Assembly (NCBI GenBank): GCA_947311845.1
Contig: CAMZMU010000062.1
Coordinates: 47,523,879 to 47,587,878, forward strand
From: Poa pratensis
Taxonomy: Eukaryota; Streptophyta; Magnoliopsida; Poales; Poaceae
Direction of reading: 5' to 3'
Length of the DNA stretch: 64,000 bases
The notes beneath the pieces are model-generated. The model made no database searches, had not been told where the DNA came from, and worked only from the letters and a program-made list of their open reading frames with translations. This document shows positions 12,214-23,469 of this stretch, piece after piece (the first letter of the stretch is position 1; the number at the start of each line of letters is the position of its first letter). A program made the translations under genes and the position numbers.

Positions 12214-15200
12214 TGATACGTCTCAAATGTATCTATAATTTTTGATGTTCCATGTTGATATTATACCAATTGTTACATGTTTTGCATCCACTTCATATCA
12301 TTTTTATACATTTTTTGGGACTAACCTATTAACAAGATGCCACAGTGCCAGTTCCTGTTTTCTGTTGTTTTTGTATTCCAGAAAAGCTATTCTGTAAATA
12401 TTCTCGGAATTGGACGAAAATCAACGGAGGTCCCTATTTCACCGACACGCACACGGAGTCCAGAGGAGAGACGGAGGAGCGCCACGAGGCTGCCACACGC
12501 ACCCTGGGTGCGGGCCCCCTGCCTACCGCGCCCTAGGGTTGTGTGGGCCCCTCAGGGCCCCCAGCCGCCGCCCTTTCGCCTACTTATTCCCCCTGACGCG
12601 AAAACCCTAAATACAAGAGTCATATTCCACGAAAAGTTCCAGAGCTCCGCCGGCATCGAAACCAAGTTTCGGGGGTCAGAAGGTCCTGTTCCGGCACCCT
12701 GCCGGGACGGGGATTGACCCTCGGAGCCTTCTCCATCGACGCCACCGCCTCCATCATGCTCCGTGAGTAGTTCCCCCATGGACTACGGGTTCTAGCAGTA
12801 GCTAGTTGGTACTCTATCTCCCATGTACTTCAATACAATGATCTCATGAGCTGCCTTATATGATTGAGATCCATATGATGATCCCGAAGAGCAAGTCTTG
12901 ATGCCTACACAAATAAACGGGGTTTAGGTTGAGACTCCAAGTGCAGAGTGTGTAGTAAGTGGAAGACAGTTTTCCCCATGAGGGGTGACTCGAGGGTTTA
13001 ATATCGAACTCTCGGGGAATCTGAAGTGGTAGATTTATCTTCTTATCCTTCTTTTGGTTACCTACAAAATAAGGTTAGATGTTTTGGTCCTCAAGCTCAC
13101 CTGTGGTTGTCAAGCACAAGGTGTAAGAATGATATCAGGATAGTTATACAATGCAAACAAGAAATAAATATGCAATGATGGTGGATGCAATGATAAATAA
13201 TATTTTTGGGTTTTTGAATGATGTATGCAAGATGAAAAGTATTTTTGTATTTTCGGATTTAATGATGGCTGAAAATAGAAAAGTGGTATATGGTGTTGGA
13301 AAGGTGTTTCTTATGATTAAAAATGGACTGGGGTTCATGGTTTCACAAATGCACTCTCTCTTTATAAAGTGGTAGACAATGGAACACATAAAGTTAACAT
13401 ATGAGATTGCAATACAGGGTTTGATAACAAGTTACTTAGATATATGGGCATCACGTCCTAACATAGAGATCTTTTGGTTATTAACCTCTCTTATACTCCA
13501 CCAAGATGCGAACTAAATCATAACACCTCAGTAATTAAGATAACTCAGAGTATAGCATTAAGTATCATGACATGAAGTGAAAATAAGAACATGCTAGATC
13601 TAGTCATGGAGTAGTGGCAATGGTCACACCCACATCCCCGGTAGCATGGTATTTTAGTTTATCCCTAGTGAGGTAACAAAGTAAGGTAAAGATACCAAAC
13701 TGAATCGCAGAACTTTCTCTCACGTTCACTGCACTAGCCACCCCCCGTTACTCCAACTAATGCACACGTTCCCCCACACACGCTCTCATAAACATGCTTG
13801 ATCAAAACAAGTAGACAAGAACGGTGTACATAATATGCATCTACACTCATAACTGAAACAAACATTGCAATCTCAAACATATATTAACTCATAAAGATCC
13901 ACCACAAAGGTATTACAACGGTGACCGTAATCATGTTCAGCAGCTCATACGGTGCTAATTAGTGAAGCTCAAGAGAGGAGAGATACATAAGTTACTTCCA
14001 CAAACCCATAGTCCAGAGGTGGACTACTCCCTCTTCATCATGGAGACGGTGGAGAAGTCGATGGAGAAGATGGAGACCACGCCGGCAGCGCCCCGCCGGA
14101 GTTTTCCTCCTCCAATCTGCAGCTCCTGATCTCCGTTTCGGTGTTTCTGTGTTTTTGCGACGCTCCTTCCAGAGAACGTCGGGGGACCTTTTTTATAGGC
14201 GTTTTTAGGTCAAGACGATGTCGGTGAAGAAGAGATCGAAGGAAACGGAGCCACGAGGCCCAAACGGGTGGGTCCCACGCGGCCTGGTACTGTGGCCGCG
14301 TGGGCCCTGCTCGTTTGGCCCTCGGGCCTCCGTTTGCTCGCTTCCTTTTTCCGTAGTCCTTCTTCCTTCCAAATATTGACGTCCGTAAATTTCCAGGTGA
14401 TTTCGTTGACATTTGGGTCCCTGAAACATTAAAATACAAAACTAGGGTTTTCTGCCTGTGCAGGGTTAATTCCATAAAAATAGGAAATCATTAAGATATT
14501 TCCAAAATCATGATAAAACATTGATATAACCCTTATATGATGCAAATATGATTGGAATATAAGCAATTAAAGTGCAAAGTTCATGTATGCATTTTACATG
14601 CATCACCATATGATGTAATCGGTGTTGTGTTTATTGGGATCCAATGAATTGTTACATTATGATCAGTCTATCCATCAAAGTTTGTGAGTTATTGTTGCTG
14701 CAATCTTGTTGTGTTTAATGCTTGTCACTAGTGCACGAGTGGCATGATCTTAGATTTAAGCTCTATAATTGTTGCTTAGATTGTATCTACAAGTTGTTTG
14801 CACATGTCTTTGTCCGGAACCCGAGGCCCCGGAGTGACAGCAACTGGGATAACCGGAGGGGATGGTTTTGATATGAGGATCACATGTTTTCACCAAGTGC
14901 TAATGCTTTGCTCCAGTGCTCTATTAAAAGGAGTACCTTAATTACCAGTAGTTTCCCTTGAGACCCCGCTGCAAACGGGCTGGTAGGACAAAAGATGTTA
15001 TGCAAGTTTCTCATTGCGAGCACGTATGACTATATATGGAAAACATGCCTACATGATTAATAGACTGGATGTTCTGTCTTAATGCTATTTCAATTCTGTC
15101 AATTGCCCAACTGTAATTTGTTCACCCAACACTTGTTCTTGGAGAGTTACCACTAGTGTAGATAGCTGGGAACCCCGGTCCATTGTCATCACATCATTGC

Positions 15201-15444
15201 TTTCCGTCCACATACACGCCATCAACTATTTCCTGTGACATTGCCTCTGTGTTACTGCTACTATTGCTCTCATATTACTGCTGCTTTCACATCACGTTTG
15301 TTACTAGTGCTTTCTCAGGTGTGGTGAATTGACAACTCCGCTGCTAAGGCTTATAAGTATTCTTTGTCTCCCCTTGTGTCGAATCAATAAATTTGGGTTT
15401 TACTTCCCTCGAAGACTGTTGCGATCCCCTATACTTGTGGGTCA
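12214..15444 (+). repeat. 5' LTR of element B, split by a solo LTR
   Basis: The LTR parts are 12214-12875 and 14611-15444, together about 1.5 kb, matching the 1487 bp 3' LTR at 19596-21082. Divergence between the parts is several percent, with substitutions as well as indels, so B is older than element C. Confidence 0.88.
12876..14605 (-). mobile_element. Solo LTR (1.73 kb), minus orientation, inside element B's 5' LTR
   Basis: It is bounded by TGATGATCCC on the left and ATGCATCA on the right, with a 5 bp target duplication CCATA at 12871-12875 and 14606-14610. Read on the minus strand it has LTR layout. There is a GC-rich promoter-proximal block with a CTATAAAAAAGG box near 14190, then an ATG-poor leader. 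No internal domain or second LTR is present, so it is the product of LTR-LTR recombination. The family was not identified. Confidence 0.8.
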
Positions 15445-15458
15445 TCAAGACTATTTTC

Positions 15459-15476
15459 TGGCGCCGTTGCCGGGGA
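15459..15476 (+). other. Primer-binding site, tRNA-Asp type (element B)
   Basis: TGGCGCCGTTGCCGGGGA sits 14 bases after the 5' LTR and is complementary to the 3' end of a plant tRNA-Asp. The same site, reversed, occurs in element C. Confidence 0.85.
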
Positions 15477-15699
15477 GCATAGCTCTACTCATAAGTTCAC
15501 CTGGGGAGTACACTCTACCTCTCTCTCTGTTTTTATTTTATTTTGTTTTGTCTAGTTTACTTTTTTCTAGTATTATTTTGCTTAGTTTACTTTTGTTTAG
15601 TTTATTTTATCTAGTTTACTTTTGTCTAGTTTATTTTTGTTTAGTTTTATTTTTCTTATATACCCGAAAATCCATAAAAATTTAAAAACCAAAAATAAA

Positions 15700-17043
15700 A
15701 AAACTTTGCCATGCCTCTTTTTATGGGAACTAGATCTTATTTGACAGGATGGCTCACTAAGGATAGAAAGATAAATTAAATGAACACCACTGGTCTGAAA
15801 AAGGGAAGCATCTCTCACTACAAGTAATTAAACTGCATAATTTTGCTAAGACTTGTGTTCTACATATGATGAATCTTGGTGCTTTAATGAATCTCGTTGT
15901 TGTAGGAAGCGTAAACACCTCCCTTTTCAATGTGATTATAATGATAATGAAACTTTGGCTTCTTATGCTAGAGGATATTATGACTTTGATAAACCTTGAG
16001 CAAATTGAAGAATTTTTTGTTTTATGGGAGCTTATGAAATTGCAGCTTTGCTTAAAATCGAGATGAAGCTCCTTATAGATCTGATACTTTTGCTATGCTT
16101 GGATATTGCCTTGAGTATTATAATGATAATCCTTATATTACTAAATTTCTTGAGAAAAGACATCCTCAAAAGAAGAGACCATTGTCTTGCAGGAACTGTG
16201 GAAGAAGAAACTGCTGAAAGCTGAAATCTCATTGGATGAAAAAGAGGAGGAGAGTGATGAACAAAAGGAGGAAGAATGGATTAGCTACCCATGCCTACCT
16301 TCTAATGAGAGTAACTCTTTATCTCTTACATTATTTGATGCCCTCCATGCTTATCAAAGGAGGATGAATGTTATGTTCCTGTGGATTCTCTTGAAATATT
16401 CCCTATGAATGAAACTTGTGGAAATAATTATGCTACTGTTATTTATGATAATCCATGCTATTTTGATAAATCTTATGATAATCCTTTATTTGTGCCTGAT
16501 ATCGAAATGCATGGTAATAAGAAAGTTTGTTTAAAATGTTTATGATAAAGCTCTAGATGATGGTCCTATATTGCTTGATAATATTATGTATTCTACTATT
16601 GAAAATGTGATTGGAGAGGTCTTGACTTTATCTAGATGGAGTCCCATACCTCTGAGAATGATCAATCATCTTGTTATAAAATTGTTAAAAGTGGGTTTGA
16701 AATTTTTATCCCACTATTTTAGCTTGATAAAAATTATGTGTTTGTAGATCATGAAAAGCATGCTTTATGTGATAGTTATATTGTTGAGTTTGTTCATGAT
16801 GCTACTGAAAATTATTATGAGAGAGGAAAATATGGTTGTAAATTTTCATGGTACTAAAACACCTCTCATGTTGAAAGTTCTGAAGTTTTTGTTTTATCTT
16901 CCTATGCTTGTCACTTTGTTCTTTATGAATTTATTTTGTACAAGATTCCTATGCATAGGAAGTGGGTTAGACTTAAATGTGTTTCGAATTTGCTTCTTGA
17001 TGCTCCTTTTGCTTCATTTTCTATTTTTATGTGAGCATCATTA
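15700..17043 (+). pseudogene. Decayed gag-like reading frame of element B
   Basis: Reading across frame breaks gives recognisable pieces: an Asn/Tyr/Asp-rich part (LASYARGYYDFD, then LGYCLEYYNDNPYITKFL), a short Cys-rich piece CRNCGRRNC near 16190, and HALCDSYIVEFVHDATENYY near 16760-16820. The last piece recurs in element C at about 37570-37650 (minus). That shows a conserved family protein rather than random open frame. No enzymatic motif is present. Many frame shifts and stops make it non-functional as read. Confidence 0.6.
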
Positions 17044-19595
17044 AAACTATCAAGCCTAGCTAAAAGGCATTAAAGAAAAGCGCTTATGGGAGGCAACCCA
17101 TTATTTTATTTCTGCAATTTTTCTTTATTGAGTCAAGGTGTTTGCTTACTTCTGTAGCAACTCCTTTGTATCTTTATTTTTCGTATTGTTGTGCCAAGAA
17201 GAGTCTCTAATGAAAGATGATGCTAGATTTTGATTGCTGCGCAGAAACAGATTTCTCTGTTCACCGTATTAATTATAAATCAAAAATTGATTTAATCTGC
17301 AAATTTTTGTGCGTAATCCTGATATATGTATGCATCTTTGTTAGTTCAAAGTTTTTCGATCTGAGCAACGTAAGTGCCTCGAAAAAATTCGTCTTTGCGG
17401 ACTGTTCTGTTTTAGACAGATTATGTCTTTTATTTTGCATTCTCTCTTTTACTAGTGTTGGTGGAATTCTTTTTTGGGTGGAAGAGCTTCACATAACATT
17501 AGTGGCAGTAGCTAATGTTTAAAGTAACGGTCATATTGCGTCCTTACAGAACATGTGAGTTTTTGATTGTGCACTAACCCTCTAATGAGATTTACTTTGA
17601 GTTTGGTGTGCGGAAGTTTTCAAGGGTCAAGAGGGAAGAGTGATATAATAGGATGGAGAAGAGTGAAGAGCTCAAGCTTGGGGAGGCTCCCATGGATCTC
17701 CCCAGCATATTTCAAGAAGACTCAAGCGTCTAAGCTTGGGGATGCCCAAGGCATCCCCTTCTTCATCGTCAAAATTATCAGGTCATCTCTAGTGAAACTA
17801 TATTTTAATTCTTTCACATCATATGTGCTGTTCTTGGAGCGTCTGTGTGCTTTTATTTTCAGTATGTTATTTTTTATTTTGTGATCAACTTGATTGGATC
17901 CTAGCATTCTTGATTGGGAGAGAGACACGCTCCGCTTTTTCATGAGAATACTCCTATTCTTCACTTATATTTGTTGAGTATTCATATCTAGCGCTGTTAA
18001 GCTTTTAGCTCTTGTTTTCATGTATCTCTTGTCAGAGCTATTAGTTCTTTTAAAGAAAGTACTCTCTTACTTCACTTATACTTGTTTGGAGAGTTATTGA
18101 AATAAATTGATTGGTGTTTGGTTGGAACAGAAAATGTTGCATGTGGTAAATGGTATAATGGAAAAGACTTGCATACTCTTGTAGATCACTAATTTGGATA
18201 ATTTGATACTTGTCAATTGTTTTGAGTTACAAGTAGGTCATGTTTAAACTTTTGCATCATGTAAGTAAAACCCATTAGTGAAGAACTACCGTAAAGCTTG
18301 TTGAAATTTGGTTTGCATGAGTGGTATCTCTAAGGTCTAGATATTTTCTAGTAAAAGGGTTTGGTTAACAAGGAAGACGGTGTGAAGTCTTATAATGTTT
18401 GCAATATGTTGGTCATATAAAACTTGGTGTACCGGTTGATATTCTTGTTTGCTTACATAACCTTGCTAGCCTAAACTCTGTACTGAGAGGGAATGCTTCT
18501 CGTGCATCCAAATCCTTGAGCCAAAATCCATGCCATTTGTGTCCACCATAACTACCTATATGTGGTATTTCCTTGCCACTCCAAGTAAATTTTTCATGTG
18601 CTACCTTTAAACTATTCAAAATTGTTACTACTCCTTTTTGTGTCAATGTTTACCAAGCTCATGAGGACGTGGTGGATGTCTTTATGTCACTTGTCAAGCA
18701 GACTTTACCATCAGACTAGCGGCATATACATCCGCTTATCTATTAATTTTGCAAAAAGAGCTGGCAACGGGGTGCCCAGTCCCAATTAATTACAACTTTA
18801 ACCGCTTAATTCTCTTCACATTTTTGCCCTGATTTATCAGTCAAGCAATAATACCAGTGAAATATCTGCATGTGTAAACAAAAGAGAAAAGAGGGATGAT
18901 CTGCCTTGCTGGTAGAAATAACGTCCTTCATGGGAGCCGCTCTTAAAAGTCTGTTTGGCCGGGGTCATATTGTACTTTCCACTACTGATTCGTTGACCAA
19001 TTAACATACACCTCTCAAAACTTAATTTTTACTCTCTATATGATTTCAAAAACTAAAAAGCTCTAGCACATGATTTAATCCCTGCTTCCCTCTGCGAAGG
19101 GCCTTTCTTTTACTTTTATGTTGAGTCAGTTTTCCTACTTCTTTCTATCTTCCACAAGCAAACACTAGTGTCAACTTTGGTACAACATTTATTATATGCT
19201 ACATATTGGACTTATTATATTGCTTTGTGTTGACAATATCCATGAGATAAATATGTTGAAAGTTGAAGCAAATGCTGAAACTTAAATCTTCCTTTGTGTT
19301 GGTTAAATACCTTTTACTAGAATCTATTGCTTTATGAGTTAACACTTATGTAAACCTGTGGATGCATTGTCTCCAAAGTACTATTCATGAAAAGTTTAGC
19401 TTGTGTGATTCAGTTGTTTACTCATTATCTATTTGGTAGCAAACTATAGACCATTGACTTGGATCACTTCATTCATTTACATGTGCCTTACAATACTATT
19501 TGATCAAGATTATGATGGTAGCATGTCACTTCAAAAATTATTTTGTTTTATCGTTTACCTACTCGAGGACGAGTAGGAACTAAGCTTGGGGATGC
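17044..19595 (+). other. Internal non-coding region of element B, ending in purine tract
   Basis: No gene is recognised here. Stretches match element C in reverse orientation: the AAAAAATTCGTCTT...ACTGTTCTGTTTT section at 17380-17420 against 36840-36880, and the CTAAGCTTGGGGATGC motif at 17730 against 36520. The last 14 bases, AAGCTTGGGGATGC (19582-19595), are the polypurine tract. Confidence 0.7.
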
Positions 19596-21082
19596 TGATA
19601 CGTCTCAAACGTATCTATAATTTTTGATGTTCCATGTTGATATTATACCAATTGTTACATGTTTTGCATCCACTTCATATCATTTTTATACATTTTTTGG
19701 GACTAACCTATTAACAAGATGCCACAGTGCCAGTTCCTATTTTCTGCTGTTTTTGTATTCCAGAAAAGCAATTCTGGAAATATTCTCGGAATTGGACGAA
19801 AATCAACGGAGGTCCCTATTTCACCGACACACACACGGAGTCCAAGGAGAGACGGAGGAGCGCCACGAGGCCGCCACACGCACCCTGGGCGCGGCCCCCT
19901 GCCTGCCGCCCTAGGGTTGTGTGGGCCCCTCGGGGCCCCAGCCGCCGCCCTTTCGCCTACTTATTCTCCCCGACGCGAAAACCCTAAATACAAGAGTCAT
20001 ATTCCACGAAAAGTTCCAGAGCTCCGTCGCCATCGAAACCAAGTTTCGGGGGTCAGAAGGTCCTGTTCCGGCACCCTGCCGGGACAGGGATTGACCCCCG
20101 GAGCCTTCTCCATCGACGCCACGCTCCCTCATGCTCCGTGAGTAGTTCCCCCATGGACTACGGGTTCAAGCAGTAGCTAGTTGGTACTCTCTCTCTCATG
20201 TACTTCAATACAATGATCTCATGAGCTGCCTTACATGATTGAGATCCATATGATGTAATCGGTGGTGTTTGTTGGGATCCGATGAATTGTTACATTATGA
20301 TCAGTCTATCCATCAAAGTTTGTGAGTTATTGTTGCTGCAATCTTGTTGTGTTTAATGCTTGTCACTAGTGCACGAGTGGCATGATCTTAGATTTAAGCT
20401 CTATAATTGTTGCTTAGATTGTATGTACAAGTTGTTTGCACATGTCTTTGTCCGGAACCCGAGGCCCGGAGTGACAGCAACTGGGATAACCGGAGGGGAT
20501 GGTTTTGATATGAGGATCACATGTTTTCACCAAGTGCTAATGCTTTGCTCCGGTGCTCTATTAAAAGGAGTACCTTAATTACAGTAGTTTCCCTTGAGAC
20601 CCCACTGCAAACGGGCTGGTAGGACAAAAGATGTTATGCAAGTTTCTCATTGCGAGCACGTATGACTATATATGGAAAACATGCCTACATGATTAATAGA
20701 CTGGATGTTCTGTCTTAATGCTATTTCATTTATGTCAATTGCCCAACTGTAATTTGTTCACCCAACACTTGTTCTTGGAGAGTTACCACTAGTGTAGATA
20801 GCTGGGAACCCCGGTACATCTGTCATCATCATTGCTTTCTGGTCCACATACACGCCATCAACTATTTCCTGTGCCATTGCCTCTGTGTTACTGCTACTAT
20901 TGCTCTCATATTACTGCTGCTTTCACATCACGTTTGTTACTAGTGCTTTCTCAGGTGTGGTGGAATTGACAACTCCGCTGCTAAGCCTTATAAGTATTCT
21001 TTGTCTCCTCTTGTGTCGAATCAATAAATTTGGGTTTTACTTCCCTCGAAGACTGTTGCGATCCCCTATACTTGTGGGTCCA
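19596..21082 (+). repeat. 3' LTR of element B (1487 bp)
   Basis: It starts TGATACGTCTC after the purine tract and ends CTTGTGGGTCCA, followed by the TAAAC target duplication. It is uninterrupted, unlike the 5' LTR. Short open frames in its GC-rich middle (19840-20130) are not considered genes. Confidence 0.92.
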
Positions 21083-21138
21083 TAAACACGTTTTTTTCAC
21101 TTCACCTCCCCACCATCGCATTAAACAAGATCTGCCGC

Positions 21139-21146
21139 TATAAAAG
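21139..21146 (+). promoter_or_regulatory. TATA box
   Basis: TATAAAAG lies 110 bases before the ATG of the small broken gene at 21256. It is followed by a pyrimidine-rich leader rich in CTCC and TTCTTC, as is usual for plant 5' UTRs. Confidence 0.5.
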
Positions 21147-21255
21147 AGCACCCAATCCTTCTCCAACTCTCACACCGCATCCCATCGCCCTCCATCTTCC
21201 TCCATCTTTCTTCTCCAGACCACGAGCCCCTCTACCGCCGTAGCCCTCCGGCCAC

Positions 21256-21662
21256 CATGCAGTACACTGGTCCGACCTTCTGCCGTCCTGCCATCGTCTA
21301 GGAGCGGCAGTACCCACCGGGCAGGGTCGTGGAGAACACCCTGATGTGCTGGGCCATATGTAGGTGGAGGGGGCCTGTCGATTTGCGCGCGGTTCTTCCT
21401 CGGGTCCTGCTTCAGGCACCTCCCCGCGGGCACTCGGCCCATGTTCACCCTCGAGGAGGTCCGTATGGGAGGCAGCGGGCTCAAGGTCACCTTCACCAAC
21501 CCCTACGATGCCTACCATCTCCTCGGCCAAGCATTTTGGTGCGGCTCTGAGTTCATCTGCTTCACCGTCTGCAACTTCTTCACTGAGTGGGACTGCACCT
21601 TCCCGACCGGCAACCAGATGCACTGCCTTCCCTACGTCTTCCCCGACGAGGACGAGGAGTGA
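21256..21662 (+). pseudogene. Small grass gene of unknown function, frame-broken
   Basis: An ATG in a good context (GCCACCATGC) follows a TATA box and a pyrimidine-rich leader. The frame stops after 14 codons at 21298-21300. Coding-like sequence then continues in a second frame (PPGRVVENTLMCWAICRWRG, 21310-21375) and a third (PMFTLEEVRMGG onwards, 21435-21662). It ends with an acidic PYVFPDEDEE tail and TGA. Combined length would be about 130 residues, rich in aromatic residues and Cys. I do not recognise the family. Two one-base shifts and one stop are needed to explain it, so it is either a pseudogene or affected by sequence error. It is adjacent to element B's insertion point. Confidence 0.5.
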
Positions 21663-21734
21663 AGTGGATTTGCAGCTCCCGACTGCCCACCGCCCAAGAT
21701 GTGTTGCCCGTTGACGTTGGATCTTGGCGTAGGG

Positions 21735-21925
21735 GTAGGGTTTGCCCGTTTAATTTAATTTCCTATGTTGCTAGTTTACTTTGTGTCATCGAGTTTATGT
21801 ATGTGTCATCGAGTTTATGTCATGGAGTGATTGTGTCATCGAGTTTGTGTCATCGAGCTTGTATCCCTTGGTATCATAGGCAATGTTTGTGTCATCAAGT
21901 TTATGTCATCGAGTGATTATATATA
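21735..21925 (+). repeat. Short irregular tandem repeat (GTGTCATCGAGTTTATGT)
   Basis: About eight degenerate copies of TGTGTCATCGAGTTT occur between 21780 and 21915, just after the small broken gene, probably in its 3' UTR. Confidence 0.7.
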
Positions 21926-21926
21926 T

Positions 21927-22106
21927 GCAATCGGTTCTCCAAAATGAGCTAAAAAAGAGCCCCAAAGGTAGCCCAAACAGCCCCATTTCTAATCCGAGCA
22001 TTTTTTCGACCTTCTCCAAATGACCTCAAACTCTAGGGTTAACATCTAGTGCACTAATATAGTGTCCTTGATCAATATGGAGTCATTTTATAAAACTATA
22101 AAAAAG
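21927..22106 (+). repeat. Dispersed repeat, copy 2 (GCAATCGGTTCTCC type)
   Basis: This is the second copy of the sequence at 10921-11077, carrying an extra AAACAGCCCCATTTCTAATC. Beyond 22106 the copies diverge. The following 22110-22600 is AT-rich with repeats of TTTAGCCAACA and GGCTTGGCCCAACAACGG. No gene is seen there. Confidence 0.85.
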
Positions 22107-22619
22107 CGACTTCTATGTACACACCAAAACTTGACACGTACACACCTATGTTTGTGCCAAGTAGACATTTCTTTTAACTTGACACATTATTTTTTAGCCA
22201 ACACAACAATATTTTATTTAGCCAACACGACACACCATAATTTTTAGCCAACAATATTTCATTCAACCCATTTTTTCGGTCGAACACGTCATAAAACGGG
22301 CCCAACAACAGCTTGGCCCATCAATGGGCCCAACAACGGCTTGGCCCAATGTGAAATTCTTTATTTCCTTCACTTAATTTAAGTGAGCACTAACGGCTTG
22401 GCCCAACAACGGGCCATGAACTTGTCGGTTTTTCTATTTCAGAAACGGCTAACTGAACCTGTTCGAGGTGTTAACTGAATTCAGAGCTAATTTCCACCTC
22501 AATTTATACGCTTTTGATTTCGACTGAAAACATTTAGAGCTAATTTATTCGAATTCATAACATAGTTCATCTTACAAACAACTCCTAAATCGAAATCCAA
22601 AACTCCTAAATCAAAATTC

Positions 22620-23206
22620 CTAATCCGAACGACAAAGAAACACCAAATAAAGGACAATGATACACACATAAAATGCTCCGGCCATCATGTTTGACTGCTT
22701 CTTCAATTCCACAATCTGGCTCAACTGCTTCTTCAACTGCTTGTTTAATTTCTGCAACTTCCTATTCACCAAAATATCCTCCAATGGACGATCGGCTCTG
22801 TTTAAGATCTCCTCCTCCACAGCAGACGAGATGGGAGCCGCCTGAATTGGGGGCAGCACTTCAACTTGAAGCCCTCGATCCCGAATGTACTTATCCATCC
22901 ACTCAAAATGACCGCATTCCTCCAAATCCTGAAAAGGGGAACGGAAACCATAATTCCCAAATCCATAGTGCAAAATCAAAATCACGCCAAATCGAGACAA
23001 ATCAGGACAAACCCTACCTTCCCATCCTTCCCACGATGCCGGGCGCTCTCGCATTTGACAAATTCACGACCGACGTTGCCCCTCGTCGAGCACACACATG
23101 TCAAGCGCTTCAGTGGATCTAGGCGAGGGCAGTCCGGGCATCTAGTCAACGGGACTTCTCCATAACGCGGCCATGACTTCTGCTAGCCAGAAGCGGAGCT
23201 GGACAT
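22620..23206 (-). pseudogene. GRF-type zinc-finger protein gene, two exons, early stop
   Basis: Exon 1 runs 23206-23018, a 89 bp intron 23017-22929 (GT...CAG), and exon 2 22928-22620, joined in phase 0. The joined frame shows a Cys pair (RCPDCPRLDP), the GREFVKC block and CGHFEWMDKYI, which is the GRF zinc-finger signature. A Lys-rich coiled segment follows (LQKLNKQLKKQLSQIVELKK) and then a C-terminal hydrophobic helix (MAGAFYVCIIVLYLVFLC), so the product would be tail-anchored. GRF fingers in other proteins bind single-stranded nucleic acid; the role of these small plant proteins is unknown. The likely start ATG at 23206 is followed by an in-frame TAG at codon 8 (23185-23183), so it is a pseudogene unless translation starts elsewhere. 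Confidence 0.72.
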
Positions 23207-23340
23207 CCCTCACCGCCACCGCCGTGGACCGTTGCCGGAGAAGAGTAAGAAGAAGGTGCGCAGGGCACGAGCAGGGGAAGGGAGGCAACGGTGATGTCGG
23301 GGGCAGGGCACGAGCACGGGAGCGGGGGCTGACTCTGCCT

Positions 23341-23350
23341 CTTATAAAAT
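23341..23350 (-). promoter_or_regulatory. TATA box of the GRF zinc-finger gene
   Basis: On the minus strand ATTTTATAAG lies about 135 bases before the ATG at 23206, in a GC-rich promoter-like stretch. Confidence 0.5.
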
Positions 23351-23469
23351 CGACCTGGTTGACGTGGATAAGTGGTGGGTCCCAGTCTGAGGTGGCACGC
23401 AGTGGGTCCCGCATAGCAACGGTCGACTGGTGGGTCTCGCGTTCAAACAGCCCAGCTCACGTAATCCAA

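Larger units (their letters stand above)
12214..21082 (+). mobile_element. Non-autonomous LTR retrotransposon, TGATACGTCTC family (element B)
   Basis: Both LTRs start TGATACGTCTCAAA and end GTGGG(T)C-A. The element is bounded by a perfect 5 bp target duplication, TAAAC, at 12209-12213 and 21083-21087. A tRNA-Asp-type primer-binding site follows the 5' LTR and a purine tract precedes the 3' LTR. The 4.15 kb internal region has no protease, reverse transcriptase or integrase motifs, only a decayed gag-like frame, so mobilisation must have depended on a partner element. The primer type is usual for the Athila side of Ty3/gypsy. A Triticeae Sabrina-like identity is a guess from memory of the LTR terminus. 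Its 5' LTR was later hit by a solo LTR. Confidence 0.9.

Noticed and set aside
12871..14610. DNA transposon with an 8-10 bp duplication (CCATATGATG) instead of a solo LTR
   Set aside because: Placing the border at TGATGATCCC gives the 5 bp duplication CCATA and TGATG...CATCA termini, which fit an LTR better. No transposon-type inverted repeat extends further.
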